The notes below the pieces were generated by a model. That model made no database searches. It saw nothing but the letters and a program-made list of their open reading frames with translations, and was not told the origin of the DNA. Source: a bacterium BMS3Bbin14 (GTDB lineage: Bacteria > Desulfobacterota > Desulfobulbia > Desulfobulbales > Desulfobulbaceae). Taken from it: 64,000 nucleotides of DNA. Every line of letters starts with the position of its first letter. The stretch's first letter is position 1. The stretch covers positions 1 to 64,000 of the forward strand of contig BDTX01000028.1 of assembly GCA_002897615.1 (NCBI GenBank), read 5' to 3'. The position numbers and the translations under genes were made by a program. Of the stretch, positions 44,104 through 53,212 are shown piece after piece.

Positions 44104-45447
44104 CTAACGAACAAGATACTCCCAGAGTGGTCCGGTATAACCCCGGTCATGCATTTTACTGACCGTTGCGGCGCTCCTGGCGCCACCAGAGCCGATTATC
44201 CAGTTGATTCGCCTGCCGGCCCTGGCCGTGACAAGAGCGGCGATGGCTTCGCGGTCAATGTCGTCGGCTTCATAAAAGACGGGTTCCAGCATGTTCATCC
44301 CCGCTGTTATTTTGCCCTCGTCAAGCGCGATGTCGTAGAGCTCCGTCCGGGGATAGATCCTGATGCCGATAAAAAAAAACAGGGCCGTCCTGTTAAGATT
44401 TTCGATGTTATCAAGGCTCTCGGTGACAGTAGATGCCGACTCCCCCGGACCGCCCATTAGAAAGTAATGGGCCACATGGAGGCCGGCTTGGCGCGCCTGC
44501 CGGTGGGCGGCAAAGACATCCCTGGTGCGGAAGGGTTTCCGGTAGGATCGCAGCATGCGGTCAGACAAGGACTCGGTGCCGAACTCCACATGTTTGAGAC
44601 CGGCTTCTTTCATGACCGTGAAATAACCAGCCGGCAGCCTGACCGGGGCAAAAAATCCCCCCCATGGAATCTTGATGCCGATTCTTTTGAAGGCCCTCGC
44701 CACATCCAGGCTGTGTTTGATATCCGAATCAAAGGCAGAGTCGGTGATAAAAAGATACTTTGCTCCTGCCTCTTGCAGGCGCAGGGCTGTCCGGGCCACC
44801 TCCTCCGGTTTTGACAAACGATGTTTTTTCCCTTCAATATGGGGGTAGGAACAGTAGATGCAGCGAAATGAGCACCCACGTTTGGTTTGCAGGTTCAACA
44901 TACCCCCTTTTTCCAGATAGAATTGGTAGTGGGAAGTACTGCCGAATTCCCTCGTCCTGCCGCCGTTCCATGGCGGGGGCGTTTTCCCCCGCCCCCGGGC
45001 CGATAGCACTCCGGGCAGGTTCGTCGTATCCGCTCCCTCTTCCAGGGCGTCCGCCAGCAGCCCGAATCGTTCTCCTTCGCCGATTATGCCGTAATCGGCA
45101 CCAAGGACAGAAAAGATCTCTTCCGGCATGATGCTGAAACCGCTGCCGCCGCAGACAATGACCGCCTCGCTGTGTTGACGCAGCCAGGTAACCAACTCCT
45201 GGTAACCGTTGACAAAAAAAAGCGGATCACCGGCCTCGGTATTATCTATGTTGCGGCAGGACAGGCCGATGATCTCCGGAGAGAATTCCCGGAGGAGCAG
45301 GGCAAGGGCATCACGGCTGAGAATGTTCATGTCCGCTATCCGCACCTGGTGCCGGTCGGAGACCGCACCGGCTACATAATCAAGACCAATGGGGTACACG
45401 GGATAGGGGACCGTGAGGGTATTGGGGGAGATGAGCAGAATTTTCAC
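44104..45447 (-). CDS. B12-binding-domain radical SAM protein 1
   Basis: A 447-aa protein. The N-terminal Rossmann region (residues 1-150; LLISPNTLTVPYP, IVCGGSGFSIMPEE, YGIIGEGERFG) matches the cobalamin-type domain, although the DxHxxG histidine is not evident. The radical SAM core has C192-x3-C196-x2-C199 (KRGCSFRCIYC). Related proteins methylate or rearrange unactivated carbons. ATG 45447 overlaps the stop of the KS-CLF gene (ATGA), so they are coupled. Confidence 0.86.
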   Translation of the reverse strand: MKILLISPNTLTVPYPVYPIGLDYVAGAVSDRHQVRIADMNILSRDALALLLREFSPEIIGLSCRNIDNTEAGDPLFFVNGYQELVTWLRQHSEAVIVCGGSGFSIMPEEIFSVLGADYGIIGEGERFGLLADALEEGADTTNLPGVLSARGRGKTPPPWNGGRTREFGSTSHYQFYLEKGGMLNLQTKRGCSFRCIYCSYPHIEGKKHRLSKPEEVARTALRLQEAGAKYLFITDSAFDSDIKHSLDVARAFKRIGIKIPWGGFFAPVRLPAGYFTVMKEAGLKHVEFGTESLSDRMLRSYRKPFRTRDVFAAHRQARQAGLHVAHYFLMGGPGESASTVTESLDNIENLNRTALFFFIGIRIYPRTELYDIALDEGKITAGMNMLEPVFYEADDIDREAIAALVTARAGRRINWIIGSGGARSAATVSKMHDRGYTGPLWEYLVR

Positions 45448-47612
45448 GGGCGGGCAAACTCCATGGCCGTAACGTATTTCCCCAGGCCGAGCACCAGAAC
45501 ATTTTTATGCGCAAGCGGTATGTCTGTATCCTTGGTCATGGTTCCCGGCACCCGGCCGCTTTCTATGACAGAGGCCGCGGCAACAGCAGCGACGGCCGAG
45601 GCCGAGGCAAATTCTCCGGTCAGGGCGCGGTAGCGGATAACGGGGGCGGAACTCCCGGTCCGGGTCAGGAACTGCGCAAGCTGCATTTCGCCATCCTGTC
45701 TTGTGGCCGCGGGAATACCGGCAAGTATCAGGCCGCAATTCTCCCGCACCTGTTGCCCGCCGCACCAGGCAACAAGTGCGGCGAGCACATCAGCAGCCCT
45801 GCGGCTGGAGTAAAAGGGCACCCTGACCCTGCATTGTGTACCCCTGGTCATTTTACTGACAACCAAGGCCCCGCCGCCATCGGCCAGGGGGAGGGATGGC
45901 GCAATAGACGGGTCAAGAAGCGGTGACAGATAATCATGTCCTTCGTCAGCGCCGAGTACCAGGGCGGATTGATCCTGATCCTTGACCAGGAGAGCCGCCG
46001 CCAGCAGGGCCTGCTCAAAGGAACAGTCTCCACCACTTGTGGTGATGTTGGCCCCGGTTGCGCCGAACATGATCGCGACCTGGCTGGCCGCTGCGTTATG
46101 GACGGAGCCGACAAAATCCGTGGGGCTTGGAAACTGCTCTTCAGTCTCGGTGAGACGGGTCAGGAAATCATAGGTTTCCGAGAGCGCGCCCCAGCCGGTG
46201 CCCATAAATATGGCCGCCGGTTTCCTGGTCAGGCCGGAATGTTCATGGGCGGCAAGGGCCAGCGACAGGGCCAGGCGGGGTAATCGTTTCAGGCGGCGAA
46301 CCAGCCGCGGCGGCAGTTTTTTTGCAACCAGGTCGGGCTCAGCCATGCCGCAGACAGCACGGCCTTGCAGAAGCCGGGCCATTGTCGCCGCTGTTGCCCC
46401 CGCTCCGGTCAGGCAGGCGCTGCCGTGAATGGCCAGCCGGCATTCATGCTGCTGCGGAACCGGTGCTGCCGAAAAACCGGCCGGACGTGGCCGCCCGATC
46501 ACCAGGCAGCCGTTATTGCCCCCGAAACCAAATGAATTGGAAAGAACGGCCGCCAGCGGCTGTTTGAGCGGCCGGGTTACCGGATGCAGGCCAAGAGCGG
46601 GATCAGGCTCACGGCAACCGGTGTTGGCAGGGACCAGGTGGCGGGAAACCGCTATCGCCGCGACTGCGGCCTCAATGGCTCCGGCAGCCGCGAGGCTATG
46701 CCCTGTTGCTCCCTTGATCGAGGAAAGCGGGGGCGGGACGGAAAAAAGTCTGCGGACGGCCTTGGATTCAGCCAAGTCGTTATCCGGGGTACCGGTACCG
46801 TGAAGATTGATGTAGTCAATATCCGCCGGATCGAGACCTGCATCGGCAAGCGCAGCCTGCATCGCCATGAGAGCTCCCTGCCCCTCGGGATGGGGAGCTG
46901 CCGGATGATAGGCGTCGCAGGAAAGACCGGCCCCTATAAGTTCGGCAAGGGGCTCCCGGGGCCGTCTTGTGGTTAACAGCAATAAGGCCGCACCTTCGGC
47001 CACTGCCATTCCCTGCCGGTTGGTATCCAGAGGCCTACAGCCGGCACGATCAACAAGCTGCAGGGAGTGGAAGCCGAAATAGGTCAATCGGCAGAGAGAA
47101 TCAACACCACCGGCCAGGATTTGTTCCGCTTTGCCGGCCCGGAGCATTTGCAGGGCCATGGTGATGGCGACCGCCCCGGAAGAGCAGGCGGTAGAGACTG
47201 TAAGGGCTGGGCCGCCGCAGCTCCATTGCCGGGCAATCTCCTCGGCAACAGTGGTTAACCCATGATACCGGTACAATGTTTTCGTTTGCTCATTGTCCCG
47301 CAGCAACTGTTCCGTCTTCAGGATACCGCCGGTAGTGGTGCCGAGAATGATTGCATCGGGCGGTTGACGGCACCCGGCCAGGGCCTGTTCTGCTGCAATG
47401 CCTGCCAGCTGATGGGTCCGGGGCAGGGGTGCCGCAGCCGGGAGCCCGTGAATCTGCCCCACCGGCAGAGGGCACCCCTGAAGCAGGGGAAAAATCTGCA
47501 ATGGACCGACAGCGGTTCTGTTTTCGTGCAGGGCCTGCTCCGTGGCGGCCAACCCGGAACCAAGTGCACTGATAATGCCGATTCCGGCAATGTATACCGG
47601 GAGTGAACTCAA
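45444..47612 (-). CDS. Fused ketosynthase - chain-length-factor-like protein
   Basis: A 722-aa protein of two thiolase-fold domains. Residues 1-375 are an active KS: Cys143 (STACSSGAVAI), His271 (LHGTGTPDND), His305 (GATGHSLAAAG), gate SNSFGFGGNN. Residues ~390-722 resemble the Ketoacyl-synt_2/ApeC group: GGDCSFEQALLAAALL replaces the nucleophile motif and no HGT or GHS motif is present, as in chain-length factors. In APE systems KS and CLF-like subunits form a heterodimer; here they are one chain. It overlaps the ACP upstream and the radical SAM gene downstream. Confidence 0.88.
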   Translation of the reverse strand: MSSLPVYIAGIGIISALGSGLAATEQALHENRTAVGPLQIFPLLQGCPLPVGQIHGLPAAAPLPRTHQLAGIAAEQALAGCRQPPDAIILGTTTGGILKTEQLLRDNEQTKTLYRYHGLTTVAEEIARQWSCGGPALTVSTACSSGAVAITMALQMLRAGKAEQILAGGVDSLCRLTYFGFHSLQLVDRAGCRPLDTNRQGMAVAEGAALLLLTTRRPREPLAELIGAGLSCDAYHPAAPHPEGQGALMAMQAALADAGLDPADIDYINLHGTGTPDNDLAESKAVRRLFSVPPPLSSIKGATGHSLAAAGAIEAAVAAIAVSRHLVPANTGCREPDPALGLHPVTRPLKQPLAAVLSNSFGFGGNNGCLVIGRPRPAGFSAAPVPQQHECRLAIHGSACLTGAGATAATMARLLQGRAVCGMAEPDLVAKKLPPRLVRRLKRLPRLALSLALAAHEHSGLTRKPAAIFMGTGWGALSETYDFLTRLTETEEQFPSPTDFVGSVHNAAASQVAIMFGATGANITTSGGDCSFEQALLAAALLVKDQDQSALVLGADEGHDYLSPLLDPSIAPSLPLADGGGALVVSKMTRGTQCRVRVPFYSSRRAADVLAALVAWCGGQQVRENCGLILAGIPAATRQDGEMQLAQFLTRTGSSAPVIRYRALTGEFASASAVAAVAAASVIESGRVPGTMTKDTDIPLAHKNVLVLGLGKYVTAMEFARP

Positions 47613-47875
47613 GGAGAAGGCTTGGAGGAGTTTTCTTTAATATATTCAGCCAGAGAAGCCAGGGTTGAAAAAACCTTTTCGCCGACATCCTGACTGTTGA
47701 TGGTGACGCCGTAATCCTTTTCTACCATAACCACCATCTCCAGGACATCAATGGAATCGATCCCGAGATCACCGCCGACAAGCTGAGCGTTTTTATCAAT
47801 GTCTGCCGGATTGACGCCTGTAAGGTTCAGAATATCAATGAGCTTGACTTTGAGTTCTTCAGTTAATGCATCCAT
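47609..47875 (-). CDS. Acyl carrier protein 2
   Basis: An 88-aa carrier with Ser41 in LGIDSIDVLEMVVM; a Lys-rich tail ends SSKPSP. ATG 47875 (MDALTEELKVK) fits the family start; upstream codons do not. Its TGA overlaps the ATG of the KS-CLF fusion, strongly suggesting that the two work together. It is the first gene of the 47.9-42.6 kb run, divergent from the dehydratase gene at 48088. Confidence 0.92.
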   Translation of the reverse strand: MDALTEELKVKLIDILNLTGVNPADIDKNAQLVGGDLGIDSIDVLEMVVMVEKDYGVTINSQDVGEKVFSTLASLAEYIKENSSKPSP

Positions 47876-48087
47876 GCTTTGTATGTTTCCGCCTATAACT
47901 TTGTCGAAGTTTATGCTATTGAGGCCTCTGGGGACGGCGACCGCTCCGGGGCCGTAAAGAGTCGGCGCCAGAAAATTGTGCCGCATCTCAAATAATGGTA
48001 TATATAATGACTCTATCAAGTTGTCATCTGATTTGGCAGCTATTTTTTTAAATCCCGGGGAGGGTGCACCCGGGGAAGAGCCGATTT
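47876..48087. promoter_or_regulatory. Divergent promoter region between the two central operons
   Basis: A 212-bp intergenic region with an AT-rich block (about 47990-48015) that contains a perfect TATAAT (48003-48008) on the plus strand and TATATA on the minus strand. No clean -35 at 17 bp was found on either strand, so an activator may be needed. The two halves of the cluster probably start here. Confidence 0.4.
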
Positions 48088-48522
48088 GTGAATACACTGC
48101 AACTCTCCGACCTGACTCTTAAGGATCTTCTTCCGCATCGCGGCAATATGCTGTTGATTGACGAGGTCCTTGAGGTTGAGAGTACCTATGCCGTAACCCG
48201 TTCGGTTGTCAGGGCATCCTGGCCCCTGGCTGATGAGAAAGGTGTCCATTCCCTGATCCTGGTTGAACTGGCGGCCCAGGCCGCCGGGGTGTGTAACGGC
48301 TGGGACAGAATTATAACCAAGGGGTTGGATTCGGACCAGATGGGTTACCTGGTGGGCATCAAGCGGGCACGGTTTCATATCGAGCGAATATTTTTTGACA
48401 GTGCGGTTATTGCCAGGGCGAAAAACACCTATAATTTCGGAAACCTCAGGGAGATCTTTTGTGCATTACACCTGGATGACAGGGTGATCGCCGAGGTAAC
48501 CCTGCAACTTTTTCAGGCCTGA
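48088..48522 (+). CDS. ApeP/ApeI-type 3-hydroxyacyl-ACP dehydratase
   Basis: A 144-aa hotdog with LKDLLPHRGNMLLIDEVLE at the N-terminus and VELAAQAAGV on the central helix, the pattern of the FabZ-like dehydratases in aryl-polyene clusters (catalytic His in LPHRG, acidic residue in VELAAQ). Start GTG 48088 has GGGGAAGAG 7 nt upstream; the earlier GTG 48064 has no such site. It is followed 5 bp later by fabG, giving a coupled dehydratase-ketoreductase pair. Confidence 0.88.
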   Translation: MNTLQLSDLTLKDLLPHRGNMLLIDEVLEVESTYAVTRSVVRASWPLADEKGVHSLILVELAAQAAGVCNGWDRIITKGLDSDQMGYLVGIKRARFHIERIFFDSAVIARAKNTYNFGNLREIFCALHLDDRVIAEVTLQLFQA

Positions 48523-48527
48523 TAAAC

Positions 48528-49274
48528 ATGACAGCGATGACAGCGGCAAACAGCAATACAGTGGCTATTGTCACCGGCGGCAGCAAGGGTATCGGCCGGG
48601 CAATATGCGGGGAACTGGCCCGGGCCGGCTATTATGTCGTGATTAACTACATGGGGGACAAAAAAGGGGCGGAGCAGACCTTGGCCATGGTTGAGGAGAC
48701 CGGTTCCCGGGGAGAGATCTGTCAATTTGATGTCAGGGACGGCCAGGCTGCGGAACGTGTGGTTGAAGATCTGGCCTTGAGGCTTGACGGTATAGATGTA
48801 CTCGTCAACAATGCCGGAATTATTGCCGATGGCCTCTTTATGATGATGTCCCGGGACAATTGGCAGTCGGTGATCGACACCAGCCTGAACGGCTTTTACA
48901 ACATGACCCGTCCGGTTCTGGAAAAGATGGTACGCAGGCGCAGGGGGTCCATTGTTTCCATCTCCTCGGCAGCGTCACTCATGGCCAGCCGGGGGCAGGC
49001 CAACTATTCGGCGGCCAAAGCCGGATTAAATGCGGCCAGCAGGGCAGTCGCCACAGAGGTTGCCCGCCTTGGTATCCGGGTTAACGTGGTCGCACCGGGC
49101 CTGATCGAGACGGACATGATTCAGAATGCCCCCAAGGATCACATCAAGACCTTGATTCCCATGGCCCGCATAGGCAGGCCCGAGGAAGTTGCCATGGTGG
49201 TCGGTTTTCTCTGTTCCGAGGCGGCATCCTACATGACCGGTCAGGTTATTTCCGTCAATGGAGGAATGTTTTAG
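48528..49274 (+). CDS. 3-oxoacyl-ACP reductase, FabG-like
   Basis: A 248-aa classical short-chain dehydrogenase: NADP site TGGSKGIGRA, NNAG, catalytic SISSAAS...YSAAK and VVAPGLIETDM. It reduces beta-ketoacyl-ACP. It is the only ketoreductase in the visible part of the cluster, so it must serve all condensing enzymes unless housekeeping FabG helps. Start ATG 48528; an ATG three codons later is possible. Its TAG overlaps the GTG of the LolA-like gene. Confidence 0.95.
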   Translation: MTAMTAANSNTVAIVTGGSKGIGRAICGELARAGYYVVINYMGDKKGAEQTLAMVEETGSRGEICQFDVRDGQAAERVVEDLALRLDGIDVLVNNAGIIADGLFMMMSRDNWQSVIDTSLNGFYNMTRPVLEKMVRRRRGSIVSISSAASLMASRGQANYSAAKAGLNAASRAVATEVARLGIRVNVVAPGLIETDMIQNAPKDHIKTLIPMARIGRPEEVAMVVGFLCSEAASYMTGQVISVNGGMF

Positions 49275-49876
49275 TGAAAGTCCCGCTTGCCGGCACGGTT
49301 ATTTTTGTATTCTTTCTGCTAGGCCTTGTCTCTGCGCAAGGTACGAGCGTGGTGCCGGAATCATCCCTTCGGCTGCAGTCAGTGCAGGCGGATTTTATCC
49401 AGGAAACACATCTGAAGATCCTTGTCCGGCCCATTATCTCCAAGGGCCGGTTTATCTTTCAAGCGCCCGGCTCCCTGCGCTGGGAGTACCGGGAGCCCTT
49501 TCGCTCCATCCTGCTCATGTTTGACGGCAGAGTGCGGAAATTTATCGACCGAGATGGAAAACTGGTTGAAGAGCGGGGGATGCAGCTCGACGCGATGCAG
49601 GTCGTCATGGGCGAGATCAGTGGCTGGCTTAACGGCCGTTTCACGGACAACGCCGCATTTAAAACCAGCTTCGAAGATAAGCGGACCATTCGCCTTACCC
49701 CGAAAAAGGAGTCCCTGCGTCCATTCATCAGCTCCATCGAACTCAAGCTTGCCGGCCAGGCCGGTCTTTTGCATTCCGTGACCATTTTTGCAGGGCCGGG
49801 AGCCTTTACCAAGTTGGTATTTTCCCATGTTGTTTTGAACCGGCCGGTCCCGGACGCCCTGTTTGCAAAACCATGA
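49274..49876 (+). CDS. LolA-like periplasmic lipid/lipoprotein carrier
   Basis: A 200-aa product with an N-terminal signal (VPLAGTVIFVFFLLGLVSAQG). The mature part has the LolA pattern: SVQADFIQETHLKIL, SKGRFIFQAPGSLRWEYREP and FDGRVRKFIDRDGK. In APE clusters a LolA-like protein carries the lipid through the periplasm to the outer membrane. It starts with GTG 49274 sharing a base with the fabG stop, and ends overlapping the DUF3261-type gene. Confidence 0.87.
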   Translation: MKVPLAGTVIFVFFLLGLVSAQGTSVVPESSLRLQSVQADFIQETHLKILVRPIISKGRFIFQAPGSLRWEYREPFRSILLMFDGRVRKFIDRDGKLVEERGMQLDAMQVVMGEISGWLNGRFTDNAAFKTSFEDKRTIRLTPKKESLRPFISSIELKLAGQAGLLHSVTIFAGPGAFTKLVFSHVVLNRPVPDALFAKP

Positions 49877-50586
49877 GAGCCCGTCTTTTCTGCCTGGGAA
49901 TGCTGCTGTTTCTGCTCACCTCCTGTGCAGCGGAAAAACCACGGCAACTGCCGAAATTTATTTCAGAACCGCCGCAGTCCCTGCACCAGGAACAGAGAAA
50001 GGTCTGTGAATCGGTCTATCCCGAGGGCCGGTGGCAATTTGTGCATTCCGTCGAATTTACCATGGCCGACGGTGCCGGCAGCACGGTGATTGGGGTTACC
50101 GTGCTGGATGGCAATGAGATCAGCTGTGCCCTTATGACGATAGAGGGCTTTACTCTTTTTGAGGCCCGTTATACCGGCAGGCTCAAGGTCATTCGGGCCG
50201 TGCCGCCGTTTGACAAACCGGCATTCGCCGCCGGACTTATGAATGATGTGCGGGCGATATTTGTCCGCCCGGCGGGCAAGGATGTCCGGTATGGACGTCT
50301 CCGGGAGAACCCGCACTGCTGCCGCATCATCGCGGCCGACGGCCGGGTAACGGATATAATGCCATCGGCGAACGGCTGCTGGCGGATCAATACCTACAAC
50401 AACGAACTGATAAAGACCCGGACGATTGTTGCCCGATCCTGCCGGACAGCGGATGCATACCGTATTCCGGGGGAACTTGAATTGACAGTTCCCGGCCCGG
50501 CCGGTTATACCCTGAAAATGACCCTGCTGAGCGCTGAAAAAATCCATGCCGCAGCCGCGGCCAACCAGAAGCACGCCAGCCGATGA
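49873..50586 (+). CDS. DUF3261-type lipoprotein
   Basis: A 237-aa predicted outer-membrane lipoprotein with lipobox LLTSC (Cys18). The mature domain (LKVIRAVPPFDKPAFAAGLMNDVRAIF) resembles the DUF3261 lipoproteins found next to LolA-like genes in APE clusters, suggesting a LolB-like receiving role; that role is inference. ATG 49873 overlaps the LolA stop and its stop overlaps the next radical SAM gene. Confidence 0.8.
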   Translation: MRARLFCLGMLLFLLTSCAAEKPRQLPKFISEPPQSLHQEQRKVCESVYPEGRWQFVHSVEFTMADGAGSTVIGVTVLDGNEISCALMTIEGFTLFEARYTGRLKVIRAVPPFDKPAFAAGLMNDVRAIFVRPAGKDVRYGRLRENPHCCRIIAADGRVTDIMPSANGCWRINTYNNELIKTRTIVARSCRTADAYRIPGELELTVPGPAGYTLKMTLLSAEKIHAAAAANQKHASR

Positions 50587-51848
50587 GATTTAAACTTATC
50601 TATCCCCGATGGGCCAAGCTGGCCCGGCAGACCGAATTCCACCTGCCGCCGCATGGCCCGGTGGTCTTTGCGGCCACCCTGCCTGATTATGTTGATATCG
50701 ATTTTGTTGATGAAAACCTGGAAACCATTGATTTTGACGAGCCGGTCGATTTCGTCGGTATATCCATGATGCTGACCGTACAGGTCAAACGGGGCTGGGA
50801 AATCGCCGACATCTATCGGCGGCAGGGGACCCGGGTTATCTTTGGCGGCATTGCGACCATGCTCCATGCCGAGGAAACCATGAAGCATGCGGATTCCATC
50901 TTCCTTGGCGAGGCCGAAGGAAGGATGGAGCAGGTCCTTGCCGATTTCCGGCAGGACAACCTGCAGCCCTGCTACAACTTTATAAACCAGAGACCAGATA
51001 TCGCCCTGGTGGGGCCGGCCCGGCGGGATATCCTCAATCGTAAACTGTATAACTACAAGGGCGTCCAGATGGTCGACCTGGTGCATGCCTCCAGGGGGTG
51101 TCGTTTTAACTGTTACCCCTGTGCCGTCTCCTATCTCGGCGGCCGGGTTTTCAGGCCCCGCCCGATTGACAAGGCTGTCGCCGAGATGGCCGGCATCGAC
51201 AATAACCGCCTGTTTATCGTTGACAACTCTCTGGCCCAGGATACCGAGTGGGAAAAGGACCTGTTCCGGGAGATGATTCCTCTGAAAAAAAAGTGGTGCT
51301 CCCATCCCATTGAAGACAAACCGGAGGTGCTTGACCTGGCCGCCCGGGCCGGGGCCTGGTATGTGTATCAGGCTATTTTTGATACCTCGGATTATATCAG
51401 GGAGCGGATCAAGCGGTATCACGACCATGGAATCGGTGTCGAGGGAACGATTTTACTGGGGCTTGACAACCACACTGAAGATTCCATCCGGCGACTTATT
51501 GATTTTCTGCTGGAGGTAGAAATTGATCTGGCTGAATTTACGGTACTGACACCATTTCCCCACACCAAGGCCTTTGCCGAACTCCAGCAGCAGAAACGCA
51601 TCCTCTCCTATGACTGGAATGATTATTCCGCTGACAGGGTGGTATATCAACCTAAAAACATGAGCCCGGAAAAGCTCCAGGAGCTGTTTGATTATGCCTG
51701 GGACACTTTTTATCAGGATGAGCCGCAAAAGATAAAAATGGTCAAGCTGTTCCAGCAGGTAGTGAAAAAAGAGATGGACGATAACACCTTCAAGCCGAGA
51801 GACCGGAAGTTGGCGGGACAGGCGTTCGGCAGGACTGCCGGATCATGA
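50583..51848 (+). CDS. B12-binding-domain-like radical SAM protein 2
   Basis: A 421-aa product. The N-terminal Rossmann-like region (IYPRWAKLARQTEF, FVGISMMLTVQVKRG, VIFGGIATMLHAEE) lacks a visible DxHxxG His. The radical SAM core is C173-x3-C177-x2-C180 (ASRGCRFNCYPC), followed by LFIVDNSLAQD and TILLGLDNHTED. It is overlap-coupled on both sides (lipoprotein and AMP ligase), so it is an integral member of the APE-like operon rather than a late insertion. The reaction is unknown. Confidence 0.85.
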   Translation: MRFKLIYPRWAKLARQTEFHLPPHGPVVFAATLPDYVDIDFVDENLETIDFDEPVDFVGISMMLTVQVKRGWEIADIYRRQGTRVIFGGIATMLHAEETMKHADSIFLGEAEGRMEQVLADFRQDNLQPCYNFINQRPDIALVGPARRDILNRKLYNYKGVQMVDLVHASRGCRFNCYPCAVSYLGGRVFRPRPIDKAVAEMAGIDNNRLFIVDNSLAQDTEWEKDLFREMIPLKKKWCSHPIEDKPEVLDLAARAGAWYVYQAIFDTSDYIRERIKRYHDHGIGVEGTILLGLDNHTEDSIRRLIDFLLEVEIDLAEFTVLTPFPHTKAFAELQQQKRILSYDWNDYSADRVVYQPKNMSPEKLQELFDYAWDTFYQDEPQKIKMVKLFQQVVKKEMDDNTFKPRDRKLAGQAFGRTAGS

Positions 51849-53212
51849 GCAGATCTTTGTCTGCCACAGAGATGGCGGTTCTCGTCTCGTTGCTTGACGG
51901 GCCGAAATTTCCGGAAAAGGAATTTATCCGTTCCGGCTACAGCTTTGCTGAAGTGTATGCGATGGCTGCCTGGTTAAGGACGTATTTTGCCGGTCCAGGC
52001 AAGGCGGAAAAAACCGTCTGCCTCGCTGCCGAAAACAGGGGGATCATTGCCGCATCCCTGTTGGCTTCCCTGGCCGGCGGGCCGGTTCTCCTGCTGCCCT
52101 TTGCCTTTTCCGGCCAGGCCCTTGCCGGAATCCAAAAGGCAACCGGTTTTCAAACAGCTATTGCCGACACGACCCGTGCATTGCCGTCAGGAACAAAGGT
52201 CATCTGCCCGCAGTCGGCAACATCGCCACCAATGCCGCCGACAAATGCGCTATCACCTGAATCCGAACTATTGAAAATTTTCACCGGTGGGACAACCGCC
52301 ATGCCGCAGGTCTGGTCGAAAACAGCGGCCAATATATTCCAGGAAGCGCTGTTTCTGGCCGGCTGGCTGGGGATCACGGAAAACGATTGCATTGTCGCCA
52401 CCATCTCGTCCTATCATATTTACGGCCTGCTCTTCTCCATTGCCCTGCCGCTTGTTTCTTCGGCCACCGTCCTGGATAATACTCCTTCATTTCCCGGCGA
52501 GATCATCAAGTCCGTCCAGGAGGAGAGCTGCACTCTGCTGGTCAGCGTTCCGGCCCATTACCGGGCCTTGCGGGGAAAAAAAACATCGGCAGGAACCCTG
52601 CGGCTGGCCGTCTCTTCGGCCGGTATGCTGGAGAAAGCGGATAATGATGATTTTGCGCGGCAGAACAGGGTCGATCTTGTTGAGATATACGGCGCCACCG
52701 AGACCGGCGGCATTGCCAGTCGCAATCGGTTCCTGGGCGAAGAGCAATTTACCGTTTTTCCGGCAGTTGAATGGAAAATTTCCGGCCGGAGACTGTCTGT
52801 CCGCTCCCCATATATTTCTCCCGATGCGTCATGTGACGAACTGGGGTTTTTCCTGACCGGCGATCGGGTCAAACCCTTTGGCGAAAAAAGTTTTTCTTTG
52901 CAGGGGCGGCTGGATAATATCACCAAGGTGGGTGGCAAACGGGTAAACCTGGAGGGAATCCGGACAATCATTAAACAACAGTCCGGGGTGCAGGACAGTG
53001 TTGCCCTGGCCCTACCTGAAGCTGGCGGGCGTGAACACCGGATTGTTGCCCTGGTGCAGGGGAATTGTGATCCGGATGAGATCAAAACGGCGCTGGCTGC
53101 GGCCCTGGAACCCTATGCCCTGCCCCGGCTGATCAAGGTCGTCGGCCGGATTCCGGTGAATGAAAATGGTAAATATGACCGGAATGCCATCCTGCGCCTG
53201 TTGTCGGCATGA
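51845..53212 (+). CDS. AMP-dependent acyl-CoA/acyl-ACP ligase
   Basis: A 455-aa ANL-superfamily adenylating enzyme. The P-loop-like motif is KIFTGGTTAMPQVWSK, then EIYGATETGGIAS (A5), TGDRVKPFG, GRLDNITKVGGKRVNLE and the C-terminal lysine region VNENGKYDRN. It activates a carboxylic acid for loading onto ACP or CoA. APE clusters use such a ligase for the aryl starter; no ammonia-lyase or chorismate-lyase gene is visible, so an aryl starter is not assured. Confidence 0.9.
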   Translation: MSRSLSATEMAVLVSLLDGPKFPEKEFIRSGYSFAEVYAMAAWLRTYFAGPGKAEKTVCLAAENRGIIAASLLASLAGGPVLLLPFAFSGQALAGIQKATGFQTAIADTTRALPSGTKVICPQSATSPPMPPTNALSPESELLKIFTGGTTAMPQVWSKTAANIFQEALFLAGWLGITENDCIVATISSYHIYGLLFSIALPLVSSATVLDNTPSFPGEIIKSVQEESCTLLVSVPAHYRALRGKKTSAGTLRLAVSSAGMLEKADNDDFARQNRVDLVEIYGATETGGIASRNRFLGEEQFTVFPAVEWKISGRRLSVRSPYISPDASCDELGFFLTGDRVKPFGEKSFSLQGRLDNITKVGGKRVNLEGIRTIIKQQSGVQDSVALALPEAGGREHRIVALVQGNCDPDEIKTALAAALEPYALPRLIKVVGRIPVNENGKYDRNAILRLLSA

